Of a stretch of 64,000 nt of DNA, positions 41,501-54,600 are shown piece after piece. Position 1 is the stretch's first letter; the number at the start of each line of letters is the position of its first letter. The notes beneath the pieces were generated by a model. The model was given only the letters and a program-made list of their open reading frames with translations, did no database searches and was not told where the DNA came from. The DNA is taken from assembly GCF_005239225.2 (NCBI RefSeq), contig NC_133288.1, positions 21,520,169 to 21,584,168 on the forward strand, read 5' to 3'. A program made the translations under genes and the position numbers. Origin of the DNA: Populus alba (lineage: Eukaryota > Streptophyta > Magnoliopsida > Malpighiales > Salicaceae).

Positions 41501-44500
41501 TACCTGTTGTTAAACTTTCTTTTAACTTGCTTTTAAATCCGCTAAGATAGCGTTAGGTCAAAACAACTCTTGATCTGTTTGATTTGAAACGCTAACCAGA
41601 CAACGAGACAGGTACAAAGGTTTTAGGATTGACCATTTGACGCCAAGTGTTTTGTCCCCGAGACCTTGATATTCTTTTTTCCAGGTCAAAAATCTTTGTT
41701 GCTGCTCGCAACGCAATACAGGCAATCTATCTAGTTCTTTGTATACTAATGGATTTGTTTATGCATCGCCGACACGGAGCTGTTAAATGTTAAAATTCCC
41801 TTTCCATGATTTGTGGTAGCAACCTAGCATAGCCTCATCTCTCTATTAACGGAATATATAGCAATTCACGTTCCTATGCTCGATGAATTCTCTGCTCTTG
41901 GCGTTGATCGAAAAGAGTCAGTAGAAATGGATGGAAAGCTTCATTTTAGGGATCAGTGATCATCAGCTAGACGTGTGTTTTAAGAGCCTATCATGTTTTA
42001 TAGACTGTGTTTTAGCAATCAAATTACTGTGGTTGGCATATTCATCTAGCTGCAATTAGCCTGCTTATTATATTAGCTTTCGTTTGTGAGAGAAATATTC
42101 ATGAACCAAAACAAACTCTCTTCAGAAAAGGTCAATCCTGATAATAATAATAATAATAATAATATTAATTAATCAATTTCATTAGTTGCCAAACATTGCA
42201 TAAGTATATTGAAAATATGATAGCTTTTATAGCTACGATGTGTGAAAAAATACCCTTTTTTAATATTGTGCCTGCACATCATAAATAATGGAATGAAGTT
42301 CTACTTGAATGTTCATAATTTTAAAAAAGCTATAAATTATGGGTTTTTTGTTATCAATATTTTAACAAAATCTATGAAAAAATTATGATGTATATGGATG
42401 AATCAAAAATTTTAAATTTAGAATTGGGACAAAATACAAACCACAACCTATATAGAAACAAACAGAGACTAATTTTTTGGAATGGATTTTCTTTGCAGTG
42501 CAGGTCCTAGTACAGTGCTGTGATGCTGTGGAAGTTCGAGGTAGGTCATCCGAGGACTCGAAGAGTTAATGCTGAAGCCCTAACTACATGCATATACATT
42601 TTGTGTACATAAAAAAAGAGGAATGTTTCAAACAAAGCGTGAAGTAGTGTTTCAAAGACACTAGTGGTGATATCACAGTACTCATAAATGGACTAAATCT
42701 TGGTAGTTGATATTTAAATTCAAACTAGAGCTGATCAGACCTACACCTGACCATGCACAATCATCTAACATGACCCTCGAAGCTAGGATGTGACAATCTC
42801 TAGCTTGTGTGTCGTGATATCGTTTTCTCTTGAGATTAGGTACAAGCGCCCGCCCACAGGCCAAACTACACTAGTCTTTGCATTTGTTGTGTTCTTACTT
42901 CGTCGTGTTGAATCTAATTTCCTTCTCCCCCCGTACTCCGTGCATGACAAACATAGGGATTGCACAGCTCCTCGAGCAACTCAGGCAGCCATGTAAATTA
43001 GGCAACAAAGTAATCATTGAAAAAGATTATATTATAATTAAGCATAAAGCATGGCAGCAGAATTGAAGAACTTCGATGTTTAATTATGATTAGCAAGACA
43101 AACGACAACCGTTTAACCACAGCGGGACAGCTAGTTGGCTGATGGTATGACACTAGCCATGCATCTTCTCAAATTTAGTGAAAGCAAGAACCCGCGGCGA
43201 AAGTAAAACCCTTGTTTTTTTTTTTTTTTTTTTCTCCTTTTTAACTTATCTCATTTTCGGCTGTAGACAGTAAACATATGTTTATTGGTTTTCGCATGAA
43301 ATATTTTATTTTTTTTAATGAGTGAGAGCTGTGCTGGGTTTTTATTAAGTGATTGGTGTGGTGGGAGAGTCTCAACTCTCAATAATTGTGTCTGTGTCTT
43401 TCACTCTCGAGCCTCGTGCATGCATTCTTTTCTCCAGTTGACTCTTCCTCTTTCTCTAATTCCTCTCCTGATCGGCTATGCATTCATACCCAATATCTCT
43501 TACACATGGAGCTAGGTTAAGGTAGAGGTGACCCTCAAGGGCACATCATGAATCCTCCATTGAAATCTATGGTTTTGGACTTTGTTATCATGGTATCTTT
43601 GGATTAAAAATGAAAAAAAAAAAAAAAAAAAAGAAAAGAAAGAAAGAAAGCAACCTGCTTTTAGGGTAGGTTATATGCCGTAGGAGTACTTGAAATCATT
43701 TCTATATATTATAGTAATTTTCTTTTTAACTCTTCTAGCATCGTACGTCGGATTCTAAGGAATCTGTTCACAAAATAAAGAATATAATCGTTCATCGCTT
43801 TAAAATTCTAATCTTCTATGTTTCTTTTTATATATATATATATATGTATGTATGTATGTATGATATGGAATATTTTATACTCAATTGTAGAGATATTTAA
43901 ACGTTAAGCACAATTAAATTATTTAAATATATATAAAAAAATGAAAAACATAATATTTTTCCATTTATTTATGTCTGTGTTTCCGTGTAAAAATAAATTT
44001 GAAGGATAAATTATGTATTAAAAAATATCGTGTAGCTACCAGTCACAAGTTATTCCAGACCATTAATCATGCGGCAATACTTGTCTGCCGTTCAATTCGG
44101 GAAAGTGAAGCTATGATTGCAATTTGCTTGCTGTTTCCTTGTCAATCTCGAAGGCTTTTCCGCGTTCTAAAGGAAAATGATTGAGATTGAATGGCTTAAA
44201 ACAATCGAAGCACATGGTACCCGCTATGAAAATAAGCCATTGCCGTTCTTGAATTTACAGTTCTATTAATTAAATAAGTTGGTCGATTTGTACCCAAGTT
44301 GACTCGAATTCATCTGGGAAGAGGCTAGAGCTTCATGGCGAATGTGCAAAAACCTAGATCACAGGCACTGCCACACCAGATGCATTTCTTCACTGTTTTG
44401 CCTGGACAACAGATCTTTCTTAATTTTAGCCACAGTGAAAAAGATTGCATTGGTTATCAGAACATGATGAGTTATGCTTTCTCCGCTGCCTAATGTTATA

Positions 44501-46210
44501 AGAACACGCAACAAATTAAGTATCAGAAACTTGTTACTAATTGGAGATTAGTATGCTTTAAGAAATTAATCAGCAACAGTCCTTTGATAGATAAACTTTG
44601 TTGTTAAAATTGGTTTATAAAATATGTAATGGACATTTTAAAGCCGATTTATATGTGAGATCCACTTATATTTTAAGTTAAAACCATAGATAATTTGGAC
44701 AATATTAGATATTTTTGGGGAGTAATTAGTAGATATCATGTTAGTTATTTATTGGATCCACTTTGAAAAAGAAAGATACAAGTAAGAAATAAAAATTATA
44801 GGTTTGAGGGTTATGTATTTTTTTTTTTTCAACTTGTATCTCTTTTTTTTCTTTTCAAAATGAATTCTAGAAAGTAATTAACATGATGCCATTGATTATT
44901 CCCCGAGCACCGTGAAATTTTTTAAATTAAATTCTCTTAAGCAATCAAATACCAGTAATAATTTGATTTCAAATAACTAACGATTAAATATTTATAAGCC
45001 TTGGCCCGCAGATTAAGTCAAACAAACTCACGACTCTCCAGTCTCCACTCCTTCAACAGTTTTATCAAACCCTCAAATTTATCATTGCTAAAGCTTTTAG
45101 TTTCGATTCAATCGATTCTGGCGACTCGAAAGATGCACTCAATTCAGAATCAACGAGCAGGGAAACTAAAAGATTATGCATACAAAATTCATGGTGTGAT
45201 CTAGAGAGGAAAAGGAGATGCACTCTTGAATAAATTTGGGTTTGATTGATGCTTCAGTTGATCCGAAAATATATACCTTATTGTCCAATCAAACAAACAA
45301 AAAAAAAAACTGTACCTCATGCATAATACTGTAAGTTTTCTCAATTATTTCTTGCATAAAAAAACAATCATCTGTAACCTTTGATTTTTCTATACTCGCC
45401 AATTTGTATAAATTTGTCAAATATGTGTCCTTTGCGCTTCGATCCAACTAGGAGGGGCTTGAAGAATCTTAAGGTCCCAGCAAGGCCTTTACTACAAGGT
45501 GCTTGTCAATGTCTATGGACTAAATAAGCTTTTGAGAGGCACTTCGGAGGTTCTTTTGTCCTTGTAGGCTCGGGAGGAAAAATATTGGTTGGTGCCTTTA
45601 TGTCACAATGGTTCCTCAGTTGCTCTGATTTTCCAAAGCAAGCTAGCTAGCAAATCTTGTCACTTTGGAGCTTGGAGACATGAGCAAATTAAGAACCCTA
45701 ATCCTGCCCCACCCATCCTTACCCCATGCAGCAGGGCAGGAAGAAGACTATATGAGAATACGAACCTTTATAAAGAAACCTGCCGTATTGTATCAATTCT
45801 TGACCGACCAAAACGCATCAACTGATGATCAGCATAGCATTTTAACAAACCCTAGGCAGTAATTTCTCTTGCATGTTACCCTCCACGCTCTGTTAAATTA
45901 ATAGAAAAGTAAGCTCACATGTCGCAAATACGTAGTAGCTACAGCTGGGGCCATAGAGATTTGGTACACAAGAGGGCTTTGCTGTGTGGTCCCCACTGTA
46001 GTGTGGGTCCAATCGGGACGTAGAGAAGGGGCCCGCCTGGCCTTGCATGTGAAAGACATTATAGATATAGTTTTCCATAGACTGAATTTTGTAGAGCATA
46101 GGTTTCTCTTTGAGCATATTATTGGTCTAATATCCGTTTCGTAGACATAATGTCTCAACAAAGGTTACAAGCCTCAATTCACGTGCCTACCACCGCTTTT
46201 CACAAGCCTA
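41501..46210. other. Gene-poor intergenic with microsatellites
   Basis: No gene is supported. Noted features are a (TAA)n microsatellite at 42140-42163, a T-run at about 43216-43233, an A/GAAA tract at about 43610-43650, a (TA)n then (TATG)n tract at 43829-43862, and a T-run near 44820. Balanced-composition parts at 42480-43000, 43320-43560 and 45420-46160 carry only short overlapping open frames on both strands with no motif I recognise. Confidence 0.4.
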
Positions 46211-46426
46211 AGAGGCCGTTTGGCATTGCTGTCAAACCAGTATTTTGACAAAATTCAAAATTTTTTTTTTTTTTGCTAAAATTGAGTTACGGTTGTACTT
46301 TTTGGATCGTTTTGATGTGCTGATATCAAAAATGATTTTTAAAAAATGAAAAAACATCATTTGCATGTATTTCGACACGAAAAGCTATTTGAAAAGCAAC
46401 CGCTACCACACTGCCAAACACACTCT
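46211..46426. mobile_element. MITE, best-preserved copy of the small element family
   Basis: About 216 bases. The left end is GGCCGTTTGGCATTGCTGT and the complement of the right end is AGAGTGTGTTTGGCAGTGTGG, giving imperfect terminal inverted repeats around GTTTGGCA. The interior has GATCGTTTTGATGTGCTGAT and TATCAAAAATGATTTTTAAA. There is no coding potential. Diverged relatives occur at about 8610-8785, 19260-19485, 26546-26765, 38828-38945 and elsewhere in this window. Confidence 0.6.
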
Positions 46427-48261
46427 AAGAAGAACTTCTTGTTGGAAGCTTTGAGCCTTTCAATCTCAAATCTTCAACCAAAACCAAAGGGCATCCATGA
46501 TCTTTTGCAAACTATATCGTTTTAAACTCGGCTCAGATCTATGTATCAATCCTCTAATTTAAAATTTGATATGAGTTGGACTTTAAATTAAACTAAATGA
46601 GAGTTAATTTGATTAAATTCAATTAAATCAACAAGTTAACTCAGAACCAGTTAACTTTATCAAAACCTGATTTAATAGTAAAATTAAAAACTTTAAAAAA
46701 CTACCTATATTTATATAGATATAACATTATGAGAGGTTCCAAAAGCTACGGCCAAAAGTATCTGAATTTTGTTTTCCCACAAAATATATAGGATAAGTGG
46801 GCCGTCCAGGAGCCACATTAACAAGTTGAAGTTGAGTCCAGGCCTGGATAGTGAATGACAAGATTTAATTCTCTCCCCACCAATTTCAAATATTGTGCAG
46901 GCCTAAATTAACAAATAAATTTAATTCGGCCCAATTAGCGGTTGGAGCATGAGCCTATAGATTTTTTTTGTGGTTGGACACTTGTAGGCTGGACTTGGCT
47001 ATTTCAAGTTCCATCTCAGTTTTTTTTTTTTAATTATTATTGTTTTTTTTTAAAAAGAAACCGATAAATCTCACCATAGGGCATGGCTAAGTGGCTGTGT
47101 GCTGCTTAATAAAAAAAATATATAAAGTTGACCGTAAAACAGCTAATTCTTCCAGGTTCCATACCATAATTTTTTAAAATTGAATTAAAAAAATTATATC
47201 CTAAAGCTAATATAAAAAAAACAATAGAAAATCTTAAGAATATATAACATCTGTTACATTCTTGATGCACATTAAATTTAAATTCTCAAATACTCTCTTT
47301 TTTTTAAAAATATACTATTGCATCCTTTGATTTTGTATTTATTAAAAAAAATTTTAACTAAAAAATAATAAATGTGCAGATAATAAAAAATTCAATTTGC
47401 ATGTTATTATACAATTTGAAGAATCTTGATGTGAAATTAATTTAGTATTAAAAATAGTTTTCTTAAATTTGTACTTCCACAATTGCCTAAAAATATTCAA
47501 TATGCATATTATATGAAAGTTTATTATATGAGTAAAAAGTTTATTATATAATGCTAATATAATATATTAAAATCTAGTGGAGCATCAAATTAAAACTTTT
47601 TACTCATATTTATACATTAATTTGTATTAAACGGAACCAATTTGTAGGCTCCCGATGTTGATACCGGCTGAAACTACAATGTAGATATTTTTATTTATTT
47701 ATACCTTGTTTGAAAATATAGTAATAATTATTTTTTAAAATATTTTTTTTATTTAAAAATATATTAAAATAATAATATATATTTTTTGTATTAGCATATA
47801 ATTTTTTTTAAAACATAAAAAAATTAAAAATAATTAAAATATTTTTAAAATAAAAAATGAATAGAATCTAATTTAAAGCAACCACAAGACAATTCTACAT
47901 TTTATTGCTGGGAAATTGAAAAAAATATAAAAATAAATATCCTCCATTATATGCTGGTAATTTCTGTCAGCATCGAACAAAATAAAGCAAAATCAAATCA
48001 ACGCAATCAACTTTAAATAGTAGTGGAGGTAATGTTTTGCCTACAACATAAGGTATTATCAATCCCAGCAAAACCTTTCAGGAATTTGTCAATTTCTTTA
48101 CATTTTAAGCAACATAGACGTACAATAATCTTATCATTTTCCCTTCATCTTTTCCTTATATCATAAGGAAAGGAAAGGTTTTGAATTACATTCTGAGGAG
48201 CTAGCTAGTTATTTGTTTGAATAGAGAAAATTATACAGAGAAGGAGATCACCAAGTAGAAA
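46427..48261. other. AT-rich intergenic before the MADS pseudogene
   Basis: AT-rich, with MITE-like text at about 47700-47860. No gene is found. About 48170-48261 may be the old leader of the MADS-box pseudogene. Confidence 0.35.
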
Positions 48262-48989
48262 CTGACAAGAGGAAAGATCCAGATCAAAATTCAAAAAGAC
48301 TGTGAACTCAACTAAGAGGCAAGTTACTTAATTACCCCAGAAGACGAAATGGTCTCTTCAAGAAAGCTCATGAGCTCGCAGTTCTTTGTGATGCTGCAGA
48401 GGCCTCTCTCTTATCATGGTTTCTTGCACTGACAAGGTTAATTTACGAGCATATTAGCCCCACCACGTAAGTCCCGTCTCTCTTCCTCATTTTCCTTTCC
48501 CGTCAAACCCTTTTTTCCCCTTTTGTTTTGATTTTATTTTCATGACCAGAACGAAGCAAATATTTGACAGGTATCAGAAGACACACTGGATAGATCTTTG
48601 GAGCTCTCACTATGAGGTGTTTATTTCTGTTTCTATTTATTCTATCTATTTGTACGTGCAATTATCGCTTGAAGTTAAGACCCCCTGTGCCTCTCTCTAA
48701 TGGTATAAAGCTCACACGTGCAGAAAATGCAAGAAAACTTGGGAAAACTGAAAGAGAAGAACAGGAAAATCAGGAGGGAGACAGGGTAAATCTTCCTGGA
48801 TTTGTGGCCCTGAATTTCGTTATTCTTAGGCGGTCTCTGTTCTGTTTCTTGCAAAAATGTTGTGATGTTCTTGTAATCATATTTTACAGGCAGAAGATGG
48901 GTCAGGGTTTAAATGATCTGAGCTTTCAGGATCTGCGCAATCCTTAGAAAGATATTGAAAGTGCTTCGAAGGTTATTCATGACCGCGCG
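48262..48989 (+). pseudogene. AP3/TM6-lineage MADS-box (MIKC) pseudogene, exons 1-4
   Basis: A broken copy of a B-class floral MADS-box gene. Exon 1 (48262-48466) encodes TRGKIQIK, then after a scrambled stretch with a stop RRNGLFKKAHELAVLCDA, then SLIMVSCTDK and EHISPTT. Its start codon is CTG instead of ATG, and at 205 bases it is 17 longer than the usual 188. Exon 2 (48550-48616, 67 bases) gives TKQIFDRYQKTHWIDLWSSHYE, with the DLWSSHYE hallmark of AP3/TM6. Exon 3 (48724-48785, 62 bases) gives KMQENLGKLKEKNRKIRRET. Exon 4 (48890-48989, 100 bases) gives QKMGQGLNDLSFQDLRNP, a TAG stop, then KDIESASKVIHDR. The 67-62-100 pattern is that of intact MIKC genes. The donor after exon 4 is GC rather than GT, and exons 5-7 are not found. 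It keeps introns, so it is a decayed or truncated gene duplicate and not a retrocopy. Confidence 0.87.
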
Positions 48990-51609
48990 GCAAGATTCTC
49001 AGCCCAGTTCACAGCTCTCTTAGGGTTCTATATATATACTAAGAACATTTTCAGTCCATATATACTTTTACTCGAGCCATCCAGAACTTTCGTGTTCTAT
49101 ATAGTGTGATTTCTAATTTGAAACCTAAGCCTCCTTATTTGCGAAATGTGTAGTCGATTTGTAATGGATAATCATCCAGCAATTCAACTCCTATGTTTTG
49201 CTCTTAATTAAACTATGAATACTTTGTGAATAAATAAAGTTTTTAGCAGGAAATTAATTTGTCTGGACACTTCGTTTGTTACTTTAATCTGTAATAATTC
49301 CTCAAATCATTTCAATAATGAGTATGAGTTTTGAGCTAGGTCAAATTTGTGCTGCTCAGGTTGCTTCGCAACAGTTAATTAATGTTTAAAAGAATGACCC
49401 ATCATCTAAACTTTAGCATGCATGCATGCTTGCTGTTTTTTTTTTTTTTTTTTTTTTGATGCACATGACATCCATGGAAGTATGTCTTTCATATTGATAG
49501 AAGCATCGATGTGATCTGTAACGCATTTCAAAAAGAGTAATTTGATGTAGAATATTTTTTGAAATATTTTATTTTTTGTTTGAAAATGTATTGAAATATT
49601 TGTTTAAAATTTTTAAACTTTTAATATTAGCTCATTAAAACCATAAAAAATTACTAAGAAAATATTTCTTTTTAAAAGTAAAATAAATTTTTGAAATGCA
49701 TCTAAAAAATAAAAACTATCATGCATATTTCCAAATACTCACTAAACAAATTCTTTTTCACAGTGTTGGTAGATCTTCTAAGTTGAAATGATATTAGGAA
49801 ATTATTTAGTCCATGCTAGGATTAATAATTGGAATTGAGGAGGATTAATGACCTTTATTATAGTACTTGTTTGTTATTACCCAACTATATTTTTTATTTT
49901 TTATTTATTTTTTTAAAATATTTTCTTTATTAAAAATAAAAAAAAATATTTTAATAGATTTCTAAAATAAAAAAAAAAAAAAACATTATTCCTAACTTCC
50001 ACCACCCCCTTCCACACTCCCAAATTATTAGTTAGATACCTAACCATCACCTAATCATCATCCAATAATTAATTATGAAATTGATTGGATGATTCCGCAC
50101 GGAAGTCCAGGACAAAAATTACTTGACAATTTCCTAATGGTTCCCACTTCTTTTTCTCGAGACAAGTACACTACTTCCTTTTCAATTAACTCCAGCCTTA
50201 CCCATCATTCCAAGATAAAACTCATAAACCCCCCAAAGCCATCCTTCCTCTCAAATTTATTCTCATGAGATATAAATTCGCAGTTTAATATTTTTAAATT
50301 TATTTTAAAAGTGTTTTTCATGGTAATTTTAATTTGATAAATATTTTAATATAAAATAAAAATAATTTTTATTTTAATATATTTTTAATCAATTTTTTTT
50401 ACAAAACATCATACAGTATATTATTAAACACATATTGAGACTCTCGGCCAAAATATATAAAAAATTTAATTTTTAATTTTATCAATAACTAATTTATTTT
50501 ATTGCTATTGTCCCAGAAATTTAATCTTATCTCTAACAATTATTTTTGTCAAGAACTAATTAAATTTTGTCACATTGTTTCAAATTCGTTTGAAATTAAA
50601 CAATATTGCTATTCCATAAATAATAATTCAGGTAATTTTACTGTATCAGATATTGATTGTGAAAGTCCAATAAACTTGGATTAAATTGAAACATTAATTA
50701 ATACAAGATGCTATTGAAAATCAAGTGATATTTTTGGACTAAAGCAAGATTTTCCAAGAAAAAAAAGGTTGGGTAGACACATTTTATTTCTTTTGTTCTT
50801 CAACATCAAACGTTACTTAATTATTTCAGAATCCCAGAGAAATTCAATTTCCTTTTGAATCACAAAATAAAAAAGAATAAATAAATAAATCAAATGCCGT
50901 TTTTTTAACAGGCTAACAGCAAAATCTTTCTGCCCCCACAACCCGTAATTCAGTTGGACACAACTACCCTCCAATATAATGTGAAACAACAGAAGGCATT
51001 TTTATTTCGGCTCTATGGAAACGTAAAAATCCCAGTCGCCGCCTCCTGCAACCAATTATTAAGAGTATTTATTACTGATATCAAGTGTTTTCAAAAATAA
51101 TTTTTATTTAAAATAGTATTTTATTATTTTTTCAAATTTAATATTAATAATTTAAATGAATTCTTTTTAAAAAATTTTAAAAGTGTTTTTAATGAATTTA
51201 ACTAATGTTCAACTCGCGACTGACCACAGCTGTTTCCAGTGACAGCCCACCATCACCGAAAGAGCAAGCGGTGGAAAGAACGAAAACGGTGGTTCTTGTC
51301 AAGGGTAGTTCCGTCAAATTCACTTAATTATCAAGGATTCCTCTTTTTAGTCAAAAGGTCAAACCCCCAGTAACACTCTCTGCTCGCGACAATGAACAAA
51401 GTTTCCCAGTTTTCCGTCACCTGAGAAAGCAATTGTTGGCACACACGCCCTATCACCGACGTTACTTTCATGGGTTTCTCATGAAATCTCCAGTCACCTG
51501 AAAGAGCCGGCACGACGCACCAGCAAGAACCAGACTTCCTTCACTGTCCATGTTTCAATAAAAGAAAAGCCTTTTGCTGCTTCTTCTTTTGCATGTTTAT
51601 TCTTTAGTC
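48990..51609. other. AT-rich intergenic
   Basis: No gene is supported. There is a T-run at about 49438-49457 and MITE-like segments at about 49545-49745 and 49885-49985. The final 300-400 bases before 51610 become GC-balanced and are probably promoter and leader of the FHA gene. Confidence 0.4.
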
Positions 51610-54600
51610 ATGGGAGCTCTTGGCCCTGTCTCTCCTTGGACGCCAGGGGATGACGTTTTGTTGAGAGATTCTATCGAGGTAATTTTTTTTTTGTATCATT
51701 AATCCTTTCTCTCTCACCAATTCTTTGTTAATATTTTTTCCTTAAAAAATTAATAAAACCCATTATTTTATATTTGTTCAAGTTAATATTTTTGTTGTTA
51801 TTTTTGTAATGTTGGGTTTCTTTCTTGAAACAAGATTGATATGTTTCGCACAATTTTTCTCTAAAGATAATGATTTTAACAAGGGCGTGCTTGATAATGT
51901 TGAGAAGAGAATCTGAATTCGAACTTAGAAATATGTTAATGTAATCAGTATGAGAAGATATATGAAACTGAAAGAGAAAGGAATGTATTTATAATAGTGT
52001 TCTTGACTTGTAACTGGACAATATATTCTTCTAGGCTATCAGAATGGAAGACTGTAGCTCTTGGGTGAGTTCCAATTTTCTTAATGATAAACGATGAGGG
52101 TCAGGTTGTCAGGTTCTGCTGTCTTAATTTCTCATGATCAGTGAGTAATTAATGATATCTCTGGACTCAGCTTAAAGAAATATATAGATACAAATAGAAA
52201 GATAAATACTAGTTTAAGATATTTTTATTCCATTTGGGGAGGGAGTCATGAATTTTATTCTTTCTCCTCTTTATATCTCTTTTTTTCCTTCAAAGTGGAC
52301 CAGGAGGGCCAAGAGTAACTAATGAGACGTTACTAATTACTCCCGGTGCACCATAAAATTTTCCCTGCTTTCCATGTATGCTGATTCTGGTGATTAGGAT
52401 AATATATGTGGTTTCAGTGACTGTGATTCTGTTGGTTATGATAATCTATGTGGTTTCAATCACCCTGTGATAGCTGCTAATAGAGGCACTGGGAGTAAGG
52501 TATAAGCCAAGATAGATATCTATAATGCTCCATTTTGTATGTAAATTGAAAAAAGAAATCCTTCATAAGCTAGTGCAAAAGGGGGCACTGAGAGTGAGTG
52601 AGTGGCATTACCAAAACCAGAAAACATTAACGGTGACATGTATGACCAACACTGATTATTCGTATGACCTCATATAAGTATTTTAAGAAGAGAAATTTCG
52701 GGCGTTTGTGAGAGAGAGGTATTGCATTCTTTTTATTCTGGATGTTGTCTATGTGCTGTTATTAGCAGACATTAGTGAGGGTAAGAGGGAGAACATCCAT
52801 GGATATGGCAGGAGGTATTGGGAGTCAAAGCTTACGTTCCTCATTATTTTTTCTTAAGCTGTATAAAACTAGATACCATATATTGGAAAACACAGAATAC
52901 TAACTCGAAAACATGAAGATTTAGGTTGCAGTTGCTGGCTAGGATGTCTGTGTGAACTGGTGCATTTGTACTTGCTCACATTGCACACCAGAGGATTTTT
53001 ACCATGGATTCTTTTTGCTTGCAGTTTAAGACAATATAGTTATTATTGACAGTGATACTTTTATTTCTTCATCTGCTAGTAAGAACCATTGCCTGATTGC
53101 TCGCTTTCTGTTAATCTTTTTGAATATCTTTGTGTTTATTAGACTGCTTATAGTTTGCAGCATGTGGATTTTAGTAGGTGTCCATTTTTTTGTGCTTCTT
53201 AAGACTGAAATGACATACCATGCATGGCATATAAAAAGTTTCATCAATTGGTGCTTGGCACAGCTTCTTCTTCATCTGTTCTTTTTTTGTTGTTGTTGTA
53301 GGGTCGGGTCATTGGTTTGCTACTATTATGTAATTAAACATCTATTGTTAAAGCTTGTTGACTTTTGCTCAGTGTGATTGTTTTGGTAATTCCTTTTTAT
53401 TTTTGTTTCTTACTTATGTTTTGCAGGCTGGTGCTTCCTTGGAATCGCTGGCAAAAGGTGCAGTGCAATTTTCTCGAAAATTCACTGTTCGAGAAATACA
53501 AGATCGTTGGTATTCTCTCCTTTATGATCCAGTTGTTTCTGCTGAGGCTGCTTTTCACATGACTGAGTTTGAGCATTCTACACCAACTCTTCCGTCAAAA
53601 TACAGCAGAGCTGGAAATTCAAAAGAAAATAAATATTTTTCAGGGAAGAGGAAAACTGAAAGTGTTCGTAGTTGTTACTATGCTCTGCGTAAAAGAATTT
53701 GTAGCGAACCATTTAACTCCATGGATTTGAGTTTTCTTGTTGGCCCCAATAATAGCAATTATGTTGGCAATGAATATGAGCAGTTATCCGGACAATGCAC
53801 GCTTGGAGATCCAGTTACAAATCACTTTGTTCATCAGGAATCTAATTTAGACATCATGCATCATGCTTTTCCAGAAATTATGGATAGTGATCCTGCCCAT
53901 GCCTTTGATACTCAATTCCAGAATACATTTCAAGAAGACTATCCAATGGAGCAAGACAATATACATGAACACATTCCCTGTATACTTGGAGAGAATCTGT
54001 CTAACACTGAAAGCAGCACTGTGGTTAGGGAATTCAGTCAACAATTGCCAGTGAATGATGATCTAGTACATGGGTGCTCCAACTTTGATGGAAAGGAAGT
54101 CCTTCAGTCACCAGTTCCAGATCGCGGCTCGTCATTTCACAATTTGGAGTACCCATCTCCTCTTCATGAGATGCCAATGTGGAGAATGGATGAAGTGATT
54201 TCAGTGCCTTATATTCCAAATAATCTTGGATTATGCGACAAAGATCTGCACCCGAGAGATACATTTTCACTTCTTGATGATGGTGATATTAAGAATAGAT
54301 GTTCGACAGAATATGATGATCTCCATGAAGACTCCAAGTTAAAAATGGAAATGCTGACTGATGTGCCACAAAATTCTTCTCACAGTACAGAAGATTTTCT
54401 GGCTGAACTTACGAATTATTTGTCTAATGATGAGGAAGGGTCAGGTGTGGATGTTGATGGAAAAGATTTCAGCACTGATCCTTATATTGCTTGTCTCAAT
54501 ACAATTTTATTGAGTTCACCTAATAGTGAAAATGAAAATCACATGCCCAGTGTAACTGAACCAGAATCATCAATATCAGCAGACTGTCTAAAAAATCACT

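Noticed and set aside
45589..46161. Overlapping short open frames on both strands
   Set aside because: They overlap each other, lack motifs, and have no supporting splice pattern.
48612..48947. A 111-codon open frame on the plus strand
   Set aside because: It overlaps MADS pseudogene exons 3 and 4 and their intron in a mixed frame; the exon structure explains the sequence better.
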